Below the pieces are notes generated by a model, which saw only the letters and a list, made by a program, of their open reading frames with translations, ran no database searches and was not told the DNA's origin. Source: Staphylococcus croceilyticus (GTDB taxonomy: Bacteria > Bacillota > Bacilli > Staphylococcales > Staphylococcaceae). From it: a stretch of 64,000 bases of DNA. This document shows, piece after piece, positions 54,399 through 64,000 of this stretch. Numbering within the stretch: position 1 is the first letter of the stretch; each line of letters begins with the position of its first letter. The position numbers and the translations under genes are program-made. The stretch is from positions 62,001 to 126,000 of the forward strand of contig NZ_PPRD01000014.1 of NCBI RefSeq assembly GCF_002902575.1, written 5' to 3'.

Positions 54399-56786
54399 TT
54401 ATAATTTCATGCGTTTCAAACGTAATGCATTACTTACCACACTCACAGAACTTAACGCCATCGCTGCACCAGCAATCCACGGTGCTAATAAGCCCATAGC
54501 TGCAATCGGAATACCTGCCACATTATAACCGAACGCCCAGAATAAGTTCTGCTTAATATTACGAATCGTCTTATCACTCGCACGAATCGCTTTAGGAACT
54601 AAATGGATATCGCCACCAAGTATAGTGATATCAGCCGCTTCAATTGCTACTTCTGTTCCTGTACCCATCGCTATACCAATATCTGCTTTCACTAATGCAG
54701 GTGCATCATTAATCCCATCGCCAACCATCGCCACCTTATGATGGTCAGCTTGTAACTTGGCAATATGATCCGCTTTATCTTCCGGTAAGACATTCGCGAT
54801 CACTTGGTCAATGCCAACCTCATCCGCAATCGCTCGCGCCGTACGTTCATTATCTCCAGTCAGCATCACCGTACGAATATGCATATCATTTAACTGTTGA
54901 ATCGCTTCTTTCGCAGAAGCCTTTACCGTATCCGCAACCGCAATCATGCCTTTCAACTCACCGTCGTAAGCTACTAACATAACCGTTTGACCCTTCGCTT
55001 CAAGCGATTCCATCTTAGACAGCACATCACTTATATCAATGCCATTATCCATCAATAATTTACGATTGCCCACGTATAACGTTTTATTCTCAACCACCGC
55101 TTGCACCCCATGACCAGGCAACGTGCGGTAATCAGAAACCTCAATAGTGCTCACACCTTGTTCACGCGCATAACTGACAATCGCAGTAGCCAACGGGTGC
55201 TCAGAATTACTTTCAACAGATGCAATCAATGACAATATTTCTTTTGCTCCTTGGAAATAGGTTACCTCAGGCTTCCCATGTGTTAACGTACCCGTTTTAT
55301 CAAACACCACCGTATCGACCTGGTGAGTACGTTCTACATATTCGCCACCTTTAAATAAAATACCATGTTCCGCAGCGCGACCAGTCCCAACCATAATAGA
55401 TGTAGGTGTAGCAAGACCAAGCGCACATGGACAAGCAATTACCAACACAGAGATGGCTGCGACTAAGGCAGGTTCAAATTGTCCAGGATGAACAAATACA
55501 ATCCAAATTAAAAACGTAAGGACTGCAATACCAATAACAATCGGCACAAAATAGCCAGAAATAATATCCGCTAAACGTTGAATAGGGGCTTTAGAACTTT
55601 GCGCATCTTCAACCACTTTAATAATGTTAGATAATGCAGTGTCTTTACCGACTTTTGTTGCTTTAATCGTAATCACGCCATTGGTATTAATCGTTGAACC
55701 AATCACCGTATCGTCGACTTGTTTATCAATCGGCATTGATTCACCAGTTAACATCGATTCATCTACAGCCGTTTCGCCTTTAATAATTTGTCCGTCTACC
55801 GGTATTTTCTCACCAGGTTTAATCAATAATGTATCGTTCACGTTAACCTGGTCTAAAGGTACCATCTGTTGAGTGCCATCACCTTTGACAATACGCGCTT
55901 CTTTCGCTTGTAAATTTAATAATTCACTTAACGCATTTGTCGTTTGTGATTTTGCGCGTGCTTCTAAATATTTTCCGAAAAGAATAAGCGTAATTAATAC
56001 GGCACTCGTTTCAAAATATAGGTGGGGTGTGGTAGTGGTCCCCATTAGCCACTTAATCATTTCATAAAGACTATAAAAGTAAGCAGCACTTGTACCCAAA
56101 GCGACTAACACATCCATATTGGCGCCACCATTACGTAAATTCTTATACGCCCCTACATAAAATTGCCAACCAATAATAAATTGGATAGGGGTCGCTAAAA
56201 TAAATTGAAACCAAGGATTCATTAAAATAGCAGGCAAGTGCATATTGAATAAATGAACAAACATCGTCATTAATAAAGGTAAAGAAAGAATCACAGAAAT
56301 CATAAGCTTGTTACGTTTATGCTTCAATTCTCGTTCTTTACGTGACGTTTGATCTTCCTCGGTTTGTTTCGGTACAGCATCATAACCCAAATTTTGAATG
56401 CGACCAATCAATGTATCAACATCTGTTTGACCGGGATAATAATCAATCGCCGCCTGTTCGGTTGTTAAGTTTACGGTAGCTTGTTTTACGCCGGCAGTTT
56501 TATTTAACACCTTTTCAATACGGTTAGAACATGCGGCACAGGTCATGCCAGTAATATCTAATTCTGCTTTATCAGTGGCTACATCATAGCCTAACTTTTG
56601 AACAATCTCGACAAAATCATCCACTTTATATTCACTTGAATCATATTTAATATTAGCTTGTTCAGTTGTTAGATTGACTTGCGCATCAACATGATCCATT
56701 TTATTAAGACGCTTCTCTATTCTGTTAGAGCATGCGGCACAGGTCATGCCAATAATCGCTAACGTTGTTTTACTGTCTTGGCTCAT
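54399..56786 (-). CDS. copA: copper-exporting P-type ATPase CopA
   Basis: 795 residues. Two N-terminal metal domains (GMTCAAC, Cys16/19 and Cys83/86), eight membrane helices, the transport motif CPC (Cys452-Pro-Cys454), phosphorylated Asp496 in DKTGTLTHG and the hinge [12 protein letters not shown]. It pumps Cu(I) out of the cell. The ATG at 56786 follows GAGGAGGTG; the frame extends 57 nt further across the promoter and must not be used. The promoter overlaps a CsoR operator, so the operon is induced by copper. Confidence 0.96.
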   Translation of the reverse strand: MSQDSKTTLAIIGMTCAACSNRIEKRLNKMDHVDAQVNLTTEQANIKYDSSEYKVDDFVEIVQKLGYDVATDKAELDITGMTCAACSNRIEKVLNKTAGVKQATVNLTTEQAAIDYYPGQTDVDTLIGRIQNLGYDAVPKQTEEDQTSRKERELKHKRNKLMISVILSLPLLMTMFVHLFNMHLPAILMNPWFQFILATPIQFIIGWQFYVGAYKNLRNGGANMDVLVALGTSAAYFYSLYEMIKWLMGTTTTPHLYFETSAVLITLILFGKYLEARAKSQTTNALSELLNLQAKEARIVKGDGTQQMVPLDQVNVNDTLLIKPGEKIPVDGQIIKGETAVDESMLTGESMPIDKQVDDTVIGSTINTNGVITIKATKVGKDTALSNIIKVVEDAQSSKAPIQRLADIISGYFVPIVIGIAVLTFLIWIVFVHPGQFEPALVAAISVLVIACPCALGLATPTSIMVGTGRAAEHGILFKGGEYVERTHQVDTVVFDKTGTLTHGKPEVTYFQGAKEILSLIASVESNSEHPLATAIVSYAREQGVSTIEVSDYRTLPGHGVQAVVENKTLYVGNRKLLMDNGIDISDVLSKMESLEAKGQTVMLVAYDGELKGMIAVADTVKASAKEAIQQLNDMHIRTVMLTGDNERTARAIADEVGIDQVIANVLPEDKADHIAKLQADHHKVAMVGDGINDAPALVKADIGIAMGTGTEVAIEAADITILGGDIHLVPKAIRASDKTIRNIKQNLFWAFGYNVAGIPIAAMGLLAPWIAGAAMALSSVSVVSNALRLKRMKL

Positions 56787-56814
56787 TGTTGCACCTCCTC
56801 GAATGTTCATGTTT

Positions 56815-56843
56815 AATATACCCCCTAAGGGTATTTCAGTCAA
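56815..56843 (-). promoter_or_regulatory. copA promoter with CsoR operator
   Basis: Minus-strand -35 TTGACT (56843-56838), 17 nt and -10 TATATT (56820-56815) flank ATACCCCCTAAGGGTAT (56818-56834), the CsoR-type GC-box palindrome. CsoR releases it on binding Cu(I). csoR itself is not in the window. Confidence 0.85.
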
Positions 56844-56863
56844 TGACTCTGTTTGTTCATTTT

Positions 56864-56909
56864 AAAAAATAAAAACACGCATGTCAGAAGGGGAATCTAA
56901 CATACGTGT
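56864..56909 (-). terminator. terminator of the small protein gene at 56932
   Basis: ACACGCATGT (56875-56884) pairs with ACATACGTGT (56900-56909, one mismatch as C-A). On the minus strand TTTTTATTTTTT follows. Confidence 0.75.
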
Positions 56910-56931
56910 TATAAATAAAGCTGTATTTATT

Positions 56932-57138
56932 TTAGAAAAAATCTGATGGATTAAAGTGATCAAAATGTAAGTCTTTTAAATTATTGAAATCATAACTTGA
57001 AATCGTTTGAACAAATTGACCATTTCTTACTTCGTCGTAATAGTGATTGGCTTCATTAATAATATCGTGATCTTGGAACGTTTTTACAATACCAAGGATG
57101 ATGAGCAATGTAATAATTCCTTTGAATATGCCTTTCAT
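56932..57138 (-). CDS. small membrane-anchored or secreted protein, function unknown
   Basis: 68 residues. The first 20 (MKGIFKGIITLLIILGIVKT) are a hydrophobic helix; the rest is a soluble Asp/His/Asn-rich tail with aromatic residues. AAGGAGTGCG precedes the ATG and a terminator follows, so it is a real unit. No family is recognised; a similar short gene sits at this position in S. aureus as far as I recall. Confidence 0.65.
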   Translation of the reverse strand: MKGIFKGIITLLIILGIVKTFQDHDIINEANHYYDEVRNGQFVQTISSYDFNNLKDLHFDHFNPSDFF

Positions 57139-57360
57139 GTGTTATCGCACTCCTTGTCTTTCTCTCTTTTAGGACAAATTACTGAGGATAATTGATTTTC
57201 TCTTTAATTTAATCTTATTATATAAGGTTATTGAATAAATTTCATGCGTCCTTAGTACGGATTTACTATCATTCAAAAGTTGTAAACAAATTGAAGAAGG
57301 TAATACAAACTTTTTTAAGTTTAAATCTAATTTTCCTAAATAAAAAATAGAGAAATAATT

Positions 57361-57386
57361 GTTTTAAAAATTCAAGAAATGGGAAC
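57361..57386 (+). promoter_or_regulatory. SigB-like promoter of the SDR gene
   Basis: GTTTTA (57361-57366), 14 nt, GGGAAC (57381-57386) resembles the SigB consensus. It lies 32 nt before the start codon, upstream of AAGGAGTGA. Confidence 0.6.
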
Positions 57387-57417
57387 GGTTAAGTAAATAA
57401 CAAAGGAGTGAGCATGA

Positions 57418-58287
57418 ATGAACTTATTAGAATTTCATAAAAAAATAAAAGGCTATACTCAATCAGAACAACCTGGTAGCGAGAAGGATATGGATCCAAG
57501 ACCAGTTTCAGAATTAGATGAATATAAAGCAGCAGGTAAATTAAAAGGGAAAGTAGCGCTTATTACTGGCGGTGACTCAGGTATTGGTCGCTCTGTCGCA
57601 ATCTTATTTGCGAAAGAAGGCGCAAACGTTGCTATCGGTTACTATAATGAACATGAAGATGCTGAAGAAACAGTGAAGCGTCTTAAAGAAATCGGCGTAG
57701 AAGCAAAAGCTTATGCACATGATTTAAAAGATGCGCAACAATCTAAAGATTTAGTGGAAAATGTAGTGAAAGACTTTGGTGGATTAAATATCTTAGTCAA
57801 TAATGGTGCAGTTCAATTTCCACAAGATGATTTCTTAGATATTACGCCAGAACAGTTCAAAGAAACATTTGATACAAATATCTTTGGTATGTTCTTCTTA
57901 TCACAAGCTGCAGTGCCACACTTACATGAAAATGATACTATCATTAACACAACAAGTGTAACGGCTTATCGTGGCTCAGGTCATTTAATTGATTATTCTT
58001 CAACTAAAGGTGCGATTGTATCATTCACACGTTCATTAGCGACAACGTTAATGGATAAAAATATTCGTGTAAACGGCGTTGCACCGGGTCCAATTTATAC
58101 GCCACTTATTCCATCAACATTTGATGAAGACAAAGTGGAAAACCAAGGTGGCGATACGCCAATGGGTAGACGTGGCCAACCTGCAGAATTAGCACCTGCA
58201 TATGTCTTCTTAGCTACAAATGCTGATAGCTCTTATATTACTGGTCAAATTATCCATGTAAACGGCGGAGACTACATTACGTCATAA
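57418..58287 (+). CDS. SDR family oxidoreductase (general-stress type)
   Basis: 289 residues. A 40-residue N-terminal extension (MDPRPVSELDEYKAAGKLKGK) precedes the SDR fold: TGGDSGIGRS (50-59), NNGA at 128-131, catalytic Ser180, Tyr193 and Lys197 (YSSTK). This extended type is a SigB general-stress protein in Bacillus (GS39/YhdF/YhxD group). ATG 57418 is used; ATG 57414 opens only an eight-codon frame. It is monocistronic with its own terminator. The natural substrate is unknown. Confidence 0.88.
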   Translation: MNLLEFHKKIKGYTQSEQPGSEKDMDPRPVSELDEYKAAGKLKGKVALITGGDSGIGRSVAILFAKEGANVAIGYYNEHEDAEETVKRLKEIGVEAKAYAHDLKDAQQSKDLVENVVKDFGGLNILVNNGAVQFPQDDFLDITPEQFKETFDTNIFGMFFLSQAAVPHLHENDTIINTTSVTAYRGSGHLIDYSSTKGAIVSFTRSLATTLMDKNIRVNGVAPGPIYTPLIPSTFDEDKVENQGGDTPMGRRGQPAELAPAYVFLATNADSSYITGQIIHVNGGDYITS

Positions 58288-58303
58288 TTATGGTAGTTTG
58301 AGT

Positions 58304-58336
58304 GCCTAGAAGTAATTTTACTTCTAGGCTTTTTTT
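58304..58336 (+). terminator. intrinsic terminator of the stress SDR
   Basis: A 12-bp perfect stem GCCTAGAAGTAA (58304-58315 with 58318-58329) and a very tight loop, then T7. Confidence 0.9.
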
Positions 58337-58425
58337 AATGTCGTAATGAGTAAATAAAGTACTTTTCGTGCTAAATAAGTAAAGATTGTTTAAACTTTAA
58401 CTAAATAAAAAAGTAGGTGAGATAT

Positions 58426-59010
58426 ATGACTGAAAAAGAAAAAATGCTAGCAAATCAATGGTATGATGCTAACTTTGATGAAGAATTAGACGCGGATCGT
58501 GTTCGCGCAAAAGATTTATGCTTCGAACTTAATCAAACACGTCCAAGTAATAAAGAAAAAAGAAAAGAAATACTAACAGAATTATTTGGATATGAAGCGG
58601 AGAATTTAGCACTAAATAGTCCGTTTGATACAGATTACGGTTGGAACGTGAAGCTAGGACGTAATGTCTTCGTAAATAGTAATTGTTATTTTATGGACGG
58701 TGGAGGTATCACTATTGGTAACGATGTCTTTATTGGTCCTTCATGTGGCTTTTATACCGCTCACCATCCACTTACATATAAAGAACGTAATAAAGGTCTT
58801 GAACTAGCACAGCCCATTACAATTGGTAATAACATTTGGTTTGGTGGAAATGTAGTAGTTACGCCTGGCGTCACTATTGGAGATGGTTCAGTTATTGCAG
58901 CGGGAAGTGTAGTAACGAAAGATGTGCCTGAGAATAGCTTAGTCGCTGGCGTCCCAGCTAAAGTGGTACGAACAATCACTGAAGAAGATGCTTCAACGAT
59001 TAATGAGTAA
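58426..59010 (+). CDS. maltose/galactoside O-acetyltransferase family enzyme
   Basis: 194 residues. An N-terminal Mac domain ([21 protein letters not shown]) is followed by a left-handed beta-helix of hexapeptide repeats (about 72-180: [48 protein letters not shown]). The catalytic histidine is His113/114 in TAHHPL. It transfers acetyl from acetyl-CoA to a sugar hydroxyl. The ATG at 58426 follows AGGTGA; GTG 58417 is inside that site. Confidence 0.87.
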   Translation: MTEKEKMLANQWYDANFDEELDADRVRAKDLCFELNQTRPSNKEKRKEILTELFGYEAENLALNSPFDTDYGWNVKLGRNVFVNSNCYFMDGGGITIGNDVFIGPSCGFYTAHHPLTYKERNKGLELAQPITIGNNIWFGGNVVVTPGVTIGDGSVIAAGSVVTKDVPENSLVAGVPAKVVRTITEEDASTINE

Positions 59011-59017
59011 AATTGAT

Positions 59018-59066
59018 CCTTTCAGTTTTGTCTGAGGTTAATTAGACGATGATTGAAAGGTTTTTT
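59018..59066 (+). terminator. intrinsic terminator of the acetyltransferase
   Basis: CCTTTCA (59018-59024) pairs with TGAAAGG (59054-59060), inner GTCT/AGAC stem, then T6. Confidence 0.82.
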
Positions 59067-59259
59067 ATTTTCGAAAATAAGAGCGAGGACTTATAACAAG
59101 AATTAAATATATAATAAATAGTATAAATAAATGATATAATTAAAAAGATTAGGAACGATAGTGATATTGTCCTCCGAAACAAATTTCTAATAAATAATAA
59201 AGTGAATCATTACTTTAAAAACATCGAAAGAACTAAACAACTGAGAAAGGAAATGAAGT

Positions 59260-61764
59260 ATGACACTTAAAAACTTTATAGTAAATCAAAGCCAACGAAA
59301 ATTAAAATTTATTTCTGAACCTGTTAAAAGACAAAGAAAATCAGCTTATACGCGTAAAATAATGAAGTATGCTAAGTACTATGAAGATATTAAAGTGGAT
59401 AATCATTCTATTTTATATCAAGTAAGAGACGGGAAAAGTATTACTGACAGTCCGTATGCAGTATTTAAATACTTAATTAATAACAAAAAATATAATAAAT
59501 ATACACACAAATGGGTAGTAGATTCTGAAGAAACATTGAACTATTATAAACAGAAATTGAACAAATACCGTAATGTTGAATTTGTCATTAAAGAATCTAA
59601 TGACTATTTAAAAGCGTTAGTAGAATGTAAGTATTTATTTAATAATTCTACTTTTCCAGCTTATTTTATTAAAAAACCAAATCAAGTCTATATCAATACG
59701 TGGCATGGCACACCCTTAAAATATATGGGATTAGATATTGAAAATGGCTTACGAGGATCTCAAAATATTATTAAAAACTTCTTAGCAAGTGATTATTTAA
59801 TTAGTCCTAATCAACATACGACTGAGATATTTAAAAGAGCATTTAAACTTGAAAATATTTATGGCGGGGAAATCTTAGAAATTGGTTATCCTCGAATTGA
59901 TTTAACTTTAAAAACAAACCCTCAAACTATTATAGAAGAATTGAGAGCACACATAACTATAAGTGATGAAAAAATATTATTGTATTGTCCAACATGGAGA
60001 GGGGAAGATGTTGATAATCCTGAAGAAAGTTTAAAAAATATTGTTGAAGAAATAGAAAAGCTAAAAAATAATCTCGATTATCAAGTGCTCGTAAAAGTGC
60101 ATCCATTTATATTTAAAGAAGCGAATAAAAACTCTCTGTTAAAACCATATCTCATTCCTGATTATTTCGATACAAATGAAATATTATCAGTGGTAGATTT
60201 AATGGTTACTGACTACTCAAGTATCTTTTTCGATTATCTAGTAACAGATCGTCCAATTATATTCTATACGCCAGATTATGAGGATTATAAAACATCGAGA
60301 GGAATGTATATTAATAGTGATGAACTACCTGGTCCTGTCATTCATACGATTGAAGATGTCGTTAAGAATATTAAAAATGAAACCTATAATTCAATATCGG
60401 TAAAAAATAAATATGCGCATTTTAAAAATACATATACGCATTTAGATAATGGAAAAGTTACTAAATATCTTGTTAAATTCCTTTTCAAAAATAAGAGAGT
60501 AAGTTCTAAGTCTAAAAAGTGTAATAAAAAGCGAATTTTAATCTATCCTGGTGGAATGAAAAATAACGGGATAACTTCTTCAGTAATCAACTTATTAGAA
60601 AATATAGATTACGATAAATATGATGTAACTATCTTTACAAATAGAAGTAATAACCAAGAGATTTTAAATAATATTAATAACGTCAATAAGAACGTGAGAA
60701 TTATTTTAAGAGTAGGGCCATTAGCTGCATCATTAAAAGAAACGTATAAAGTGGATTTCGTTAAACAAAGAGGATTAAAAGGATCACTTGAGCGGTTTAT
60801 TTATCCAAAGAATGTGTATGAACGAGAAATAAGAAAGGTGTTCGGTAACAGTCAATTTGATTATGCAATTGATTTCAGTGGCTATTCGATGTTCTGGGCA
60901 AATCTTATTCTAGCCACGAATACAAAACGTAAATTAGTTTATTTGCACAGTGATATTAAAGCAGATATGGAAAAAGTAATAAAAGGTGCTAGACCACATT
61001 ATCAAAATATAAAAGGTATCATTTCGCTATATCCAAAGTTTAATAAACTAGTTTGTGTTTCTGAAGCCTCTAAAAAACAAAATAATGAAAAAATAAATAT
61101 AAGAGCTTTAAATAAAAAATTTGCAGTCTCAAGAAATACAATTAATTTAACTAAAATTAAACAACAAATTGTAGATGATTCAGATCAATTTGAAAAAAAT
61201 CATGAGCCTGTTTTAGTTAATATTGTCAATGGTAAAGTTAATTCAGTAGAGTTCAAAGATGAAGATTTTAAAATCGCATCAGTAGGTAGATTATCACCTG
61301 AAAAAGGCTTTGATTTATTAATTGAAGCGGTAGGTAAAGTAGTCAAACGATATCCAAATACAAAACTGTATATTATGGGTGAAGGTGTAGAAAGAAATAA
61401 ATTAACTAAACTAATTAAAAAATTAAAACTAGAAAATCATGTCTACTTATTAGGACAAAGAAAAAATCCATTTTATATTATGAAACACTCAGATGTCTTT
61501 GCATTAACTTCTCACTACGAAGGACAATCTATGGTGTTGCTTGAAGCGTTAACACTAAAAATGAATATTTTAGCATCAGACATTGTAGCTAATAGATATG
61601 TGTTAAATGATGGGAATTACGGCGCTTTGGTTGACCATGATACAGATGACATAGCTAAACAAATAGAAGCGTTTATTGAAAAACAAAATAAAAAATACGA
61701 TAAATTTGATGCTGAAGCATATAATCAATTAGCTATTGAAGAGTTTTATGCACTTTTAAAATAA
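59260..61764 (+). CDS. fusion: CDP-glycerol glycerophosphotransferase (TagF-like) + GT4 glycosyltransferase
   Basis: 834 residues. The N-terminal half (about 60-400) is a glycerophosphotransferase domain: VYINTWHGTPLKYMG, SDYLISPNQHTTEIFKRAF, CPTWRGED, LVKVHPF, VTDYSSIFFDYL. A Lys-rich joint near 410-425 leads to a GT4 domain (about 425-830): YPGGMKNNGITSSVINLL, VYLHSDIKAD, SVGRLSPEKGFDLLIEAV, HYEGQSMVLLEAL. It would polymerise glycerol phosphate and add a sugar, as in wall teichoic acid or capsule-like glycan. No membrane helix. AGAAAGGAAATGA precedes the ATG. It is convergent with a sugar epimerase gene that may supply the donor. Confidence 0.82.
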   Translation: MTLKNFIVNQSQRKLKFISEPVKRQRKSAYTRKIMKYAKYYEDIKVDNHSILYQVRDGKSITDSPYAVFKYLINNKKYNKYTHKWVVDSEETLNYYKQKLNKYRNVEFVIKESNDYLKALVECKYLFNNSTFPAYFIKKPNQVYINTWHGTPLKYMGLDIENGLRGSQNIIKNFLASDYLISPNQHTTEIFKRAFKLENIYGGEILEIGYPRIDLTLKTNPQTIIEELRAHITISDEKILLYCPTWRGEDVDNPEESLKNIVEEIEKLKNNLDYQVLVKVHPFIFKEANKNSLLKPYLIPDYFDTNEILSVVDLMVTDYSSIFFDYLVTDRPIIFYTPDYEDYKTSRGMYINSDELPGPVIHTIEDVVKNIKNETYNSISVKNKYAHFKNTYTHLDNGKVTKYLVKFLFKNKRVSSKSKKCNKKRILIYPGGMKNNGITSSVINLLENIDYDKYDVTIFTNRSNNQEILNNINNVNKNVRIILRVGPLAASLKETYKVDFVKQRGLKGSLERFIYPKNVYEREIRKVFGNSQFDYAIDFSGYSMFWANLILATNTKRKLVYLHSDIKADMEKVIKGARPHYQNIKGIISLYPKFNKLVCVSEASKKQNNEKINIRALNKKFAVSRNTINLTKIKQQIVDDSDQFEKNHEPVLVNIVNGKVNSVEFKDEDFKIASVGRLSPEKGFDLLIEAVGKVVKRYPNTKLYIMGEGVERNKLTKLIKKLKLENHVYLLGQRKNPFYIMKHSDVFALTSHYEGQSMVLLEALTLKMNILASDIVANRYVLNDGNYGALVDHDTDDIAKQIEAFIEKQNKKYDKFDAEAYNQLAIEEFYALLK

Positions 61765-61772
61765 TAAGATTT

Positions 61773-61811
61773 AACCACGGTCAACGTAGATATACGATGA
61801 CCGTGGTTTTA
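61773..61811. terminator. bidirectional terminator between the glycan genes
   Basis: An 11-bp perfect stem AACCACGGTCA (61773-61783 with 61798-61808) with an inner CGTA/TACG, then TTTTA. Confidence 0.88.
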
Positions 61812-61813
61812 TA

Positions 61814-62764
61814 TTAGAAAGTAATTTTATTTTGATTATTATATGCCAAATAAGCTTTGATGCCTTCATCGATAGTATATTGAGGTGTATAGCCTAGTGC
61901 TTTAAGTGGCGTAATGTCAGCACAAGAATGCTTAATATCGCCAAGTCGTGGCGCTTTAAATGAATATGGAATGCTATATCCAAATCCCTTTTCAAACGCA
62001 CTAAAGACCGCTTTTAAATTAGTTTGTGATCCAGTACCTACGTTATAAATTTGGCCATTAGTCTCAGAAGATTGAACGGTTAACCATAATGCAGAAATTA
62101 AATCATCAATATAGACAAAATCACGAGTTTGTTCGCCATCTCCGTAGAATGTGAATTCGGATTGGTGAGTAAATTTACTGTTCATAATAGATAACACACC
62201 CGAATAATCAGAATTTGGATTCTGTCTAGGGCCATAAATATTGAAGAATCTTAGACAAGTGCAAGGAACTTGATATAAATTATTATAAATTTTAGCGTAT
62301 TGTTCTCCTGAAAATTTCTGAATCGCATATGGAGACAGTGGGAAAACTTTTGATTCAAAAACTGATTTTGGTAAATCAGGTAAATTACCATAAACTGCTG
62401 CTGAAGAAGCAAATATTAATTTTTTAATATTTGGATTCCATTTGCGTGTTGCTTCTAATAAATTGACTGTCGCTTCGATATTAACTTCATTAGAAAGCTG
62501 AGGTTTTTCTATTGTTTCAACCACGCTTACCATGGCTGCCAGATGAATAATATAATCAAATTGTTCTTTTTTAATTAAATGGGTTACAAAGTTATAATCA
62601 GTAATATCTTTAATATAAATATTTTCTCTTTTAACAAAAGGGATATTTTCTAAAAAGCCAGTGCTAAGGTTATCTATAACGTGTACGTCGATGTGTTCAT
62701 TAATAAATTTTTCTGCCACATGAGAGCCAATAAAGCCTGCTCCCCCTGTAATTAATACTTTCAT
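61814..62764 (-). CDS. NAD-dependent nucleotide-sugar epimerase/dehydratase (GalE-like)
   Basis: 316 residues, extended SDR. TGGAGFIGSH (6-15) binds NAD; catalytic Ser121, Tyr146 and Lys150 (YAIQK). RFFNIYGPRQNPNSDYSGV (about 190-208) and the C-terminal GDIKHSCAD are as in UDP-glucose/UDP-GlcNAc 4-epimerases. It probably provides UDP-galactose or UDP-GalNAc for the adjacent glycan transferase. AGGAAG precedes the ATG. Confidence 0.85.
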   Translation of the reverse strand: MKVLITGGAGFIGSHVAEKFINEHIDVHVIDNLSTGFLENIPFVKRENIYIKDITDYNFVTHLIKKEQFDYIIHLAAMVSVVETIEKPQLSNEVNIEATVNLLEATRKWNPNIKKLIFASSAAVYGNLPDLPKSVFESKVFPLSPYAIQKFSGEQYAKIYNNLYQVPCTCLRFFNIYGPRQNPNSDYSGVLSIMNSKFTHQSEFTFYGDGEQTRDFVYIDDLISALWLTVQSSETNGQIYNVGTGSQTNLKAVFSAFEKGFGYSIPYSFKAPRLGDIKHSCADITPLKALGYTPQYTIDEGIKAYLAYNNQNKITF

Positions 62765-62911
62765 AAATATACTTCCTTTTCTCTAGATGTCGGTAATTTG
62801 TGCTAATTATATTATACTTCATTTTTATAAAATTATGAATTGAATATAAAATAATATTATTTTACAAAATGTAAATGTGGAGAAAAAGTGTCTATTAATT
62901 AGAGAAGTAAA

Positions 62912-62968
62912 ACTTTTCAGAAAACTGAGTGTAAGCGATTGCAAAATATGGTAACTACATAGTAAAAT
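62912..62968 (+). promoter_or_regulatory. rocA promoter with CodY- and CcpA-like sites
   Basis: A CodY-like box ACTTTTCAGAAAACT (62912-62926, two mismatches), then a cre-like TGTAAGCGATTGCA (62930-62943, one mismatch to TGWAANCGNTNWCA). The cre overlaps -35 TTGCAA (62939-62944); -10 is TAAAAT (62963-62968) with an 18-bp spacer. Repression by glucose and by amino acid sufficiency is implied. Confidence 0.6.
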
Positions 62969-63058
62969 GAAGGTAATGATACGGATTATCATTTCAAGTA
63001 AGGCAAGTTTTAGATCAAGTATTTTAAATTCTTACAAATACATAGGGGGTAATTAAGA

Positions 63059-64000
63059 ATGGTAGTACCTTTCAAAAATGAACCTGGGATTGATTTTTCA
63101 GTACAAGAAAATGTGGAAAGATTTCAAAAAACATTAGAACAAGTTAAAAGTGAATTAGGTCAAACACTTCCAATCGTCATTGACGGGGAGCATATTACTA
63201 AAGATGATACATTCGATTCAATTAATCCAGCGAATACTTCTGAAGTCATCGCTAAAGTTTCAAAAGCCACAAAAGAAGACGTGGAAAAAGCATTTGAATC
63301 TTCAAATAAAGCGTATAAAGAATGGCGCAAATGGTCACATAGAGACCGTGCTGAATTATTATTACGTGTAGCAGCAATTATCCGTCGTCGTAAAGAAGAA
63401 ATTTCTGCTGTAATGGTATATGAAGCAGGTAAACCATGGGATGAAGCGGTTGGAGACGTTGCAGAAGGTATTGATTTCCTTGAATATTATGCGCGTTCAA
63501 TGATGGACTTAGCAGATGGTAAACCAGTCTTAGACCGTGAAGGCGAACACAATAGATACTTCTATAAACCTATTGGTACTGGTGTAACAATTCCACCTTG
63601 GAACTTCCCATTCGCAATTATGGCTGGTACAACAATGGCACCTGTAGTTGCAGGTAACACTGTCTTATTAAAACCAGCTGAAGATACGGTTTTAACAGCT
63701 TATAAATTAATCGAGATCTTAGAAGAGGCAGGTCTTCCTAAAGGGGTTGTAAACTTCGTACCTGGCGACCCTAAAGAAATCGGTGATTATTTAGTAGATT
63801 CAGTGCATACACACTTTGTAACATTTACAGGTTCACGTGCAACTGGTACACGTATCTATGAACGCAGTGCAGTTGTGCAAGAAGGTCAAACATTCTTAAA
63901 ACGTGTTATCGCTGAAATGGGTGGTAAAGATGCCATCGTTGTAGATGAGAATATTGATACTGACTTAGCAGCTCAATCAATCGTAACATCTGCATTTGGC
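63059..64000 (+). CDS. rocA: L-glutamate gamma-semialdehyde dehydrogenase (P5C dehydrogenase), partial
   Basis: The frame starts at ATG 63059 ([19 protein letters not shown]) after AGGGGG and is open to the window end: 314 of about 514 residues. It oxidises glutamate semialdehyde from proline or arginine to glutamate with NAD. Visible: [15 protein letters not shown] (about 178-192), [21 protein letters not shown] and the general-base glutamate in [12 protein letters not shown]. The catalytic cysteine lies beyond the edge. It closely resembles S. aureus RocA. Confidence 0.95.
   Translation, partial: MVVPFKNEPGIDFSVQENVERFQKTLEQVKSELGQTLPIVIDGEHITKDDTFDSINPANTSEVIAKVSKATKEDVEKAFESSNKAYKEWRKWSHRDRAELLLRVAAIIRRRKEEISAVMVYEAGKPWDEAVGDVAEGIDFLEYYARSMMDLADGKPVLDREGEHNRYFYKPIGTGVTIPPWNFPFAIMAGTTMAPVVAGNTVLLKPAEDTVLTAYKLIEILEEAGLPKGVVNFVPGDPKEIGDYLVDSVHTHFVTFTGSRATGTRIYERSAVVQEGQTFLKRVIAEMGGKDAIVVDENIDTDLAAQSIVTSAFG

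Noticed and set aside
56787..56843. Upstream extension of copA to an in-frame codon at 56843
   Set aside because: It would translate through the promoter and CsoR operator; ATG 56786 has a strong ribosome site.

Overview
The window is AT-rich chromosomal DNA from a Staphylococcus. It carries a complete crtOPQMN carotenoid operon beside an IsaA-type wall enzyme, the aminotransferase-ddh-copZ-copA block, mqo and class I fda, LPXTG and lipobox surface proteins, and staphylococcal regulatory sites (S-box, CodY-, WalR-, SigB- and CsoR-like). Gene order from isaA/crt through copA to rocA matches what I recall of S. aureus. The non-aureus sequences and extra genes point to a pigmented coagulase-negative species (S. 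warneri/pasteuri-like would fit), but the species cannot be proven from sequence alone. No rRNA, tRNA, CRISPR array or insertion sequence was seen.

Layout. 1-7 kb: end of ppdK and its regulator, mqo, a 6-phospho-beta-glucosidase, a methyltransferase/YciI pair and a PadR repressor with three identical palindromes upstream. 7-16 kb: fda, a P-loop pseudogene, a putative glycosidase lipoprotein, an LPXTG protein, an S-box-controlled MetQ-like lipoprotein, a class III aminotransferase and an amino acid permease. 16-26 kb: alsS-alsD behind a structured leader with its own intrinsic hairpin, a zinc-ribbon membrane protein, a TcaA-like gene broken by two -1 shifts at A6 tracts, a CocE-type hydrolase with a divergent TetR regulator, a candidate type I toxin-antitoxin locus with a decayed second copy, two DUF3278-like membrane proteins and queH.

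26-45 kb: pyrD, fructosamine kinase, then an accessory metabolic island. One strand carries TetR, SDR, amidohydrolase, alpha/beta hydrolase, SnoaL-like protein and a second amidohydrolase. The other strand carries DUF2316, NmrA and VOC proteins. A perfect palindrome in the promoter between them suggests one regulon. Next come EamA/Nudix, a TetR-regulated DHA2 exporter with its DUF4811 partner, an amino acid permease, a PfoR-like membrane protein and polyphosphate:AMP phosphotransferase.

45-64 kb: isaA with a perfect WalR box, crtOPQMN behind a SigB-like promoter, an aminotransferase-ddh operon behind an attenuator-type leader I cannot assign, copA-copZ with a CsoR operator, a SigB-type stress SDR, an O-acetyltransferase, a TagF/GT4 fusion glycan enzyme convergent with a nucleotide-sugar epimerase, and the start of rocA with adjoining CodY- and CcpA-like sites. 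The least explained parts are the toxin-antitoxin candidate, the two structured leaders, the double-shifted TcaA-like gene and the two-amidohydrolase island.
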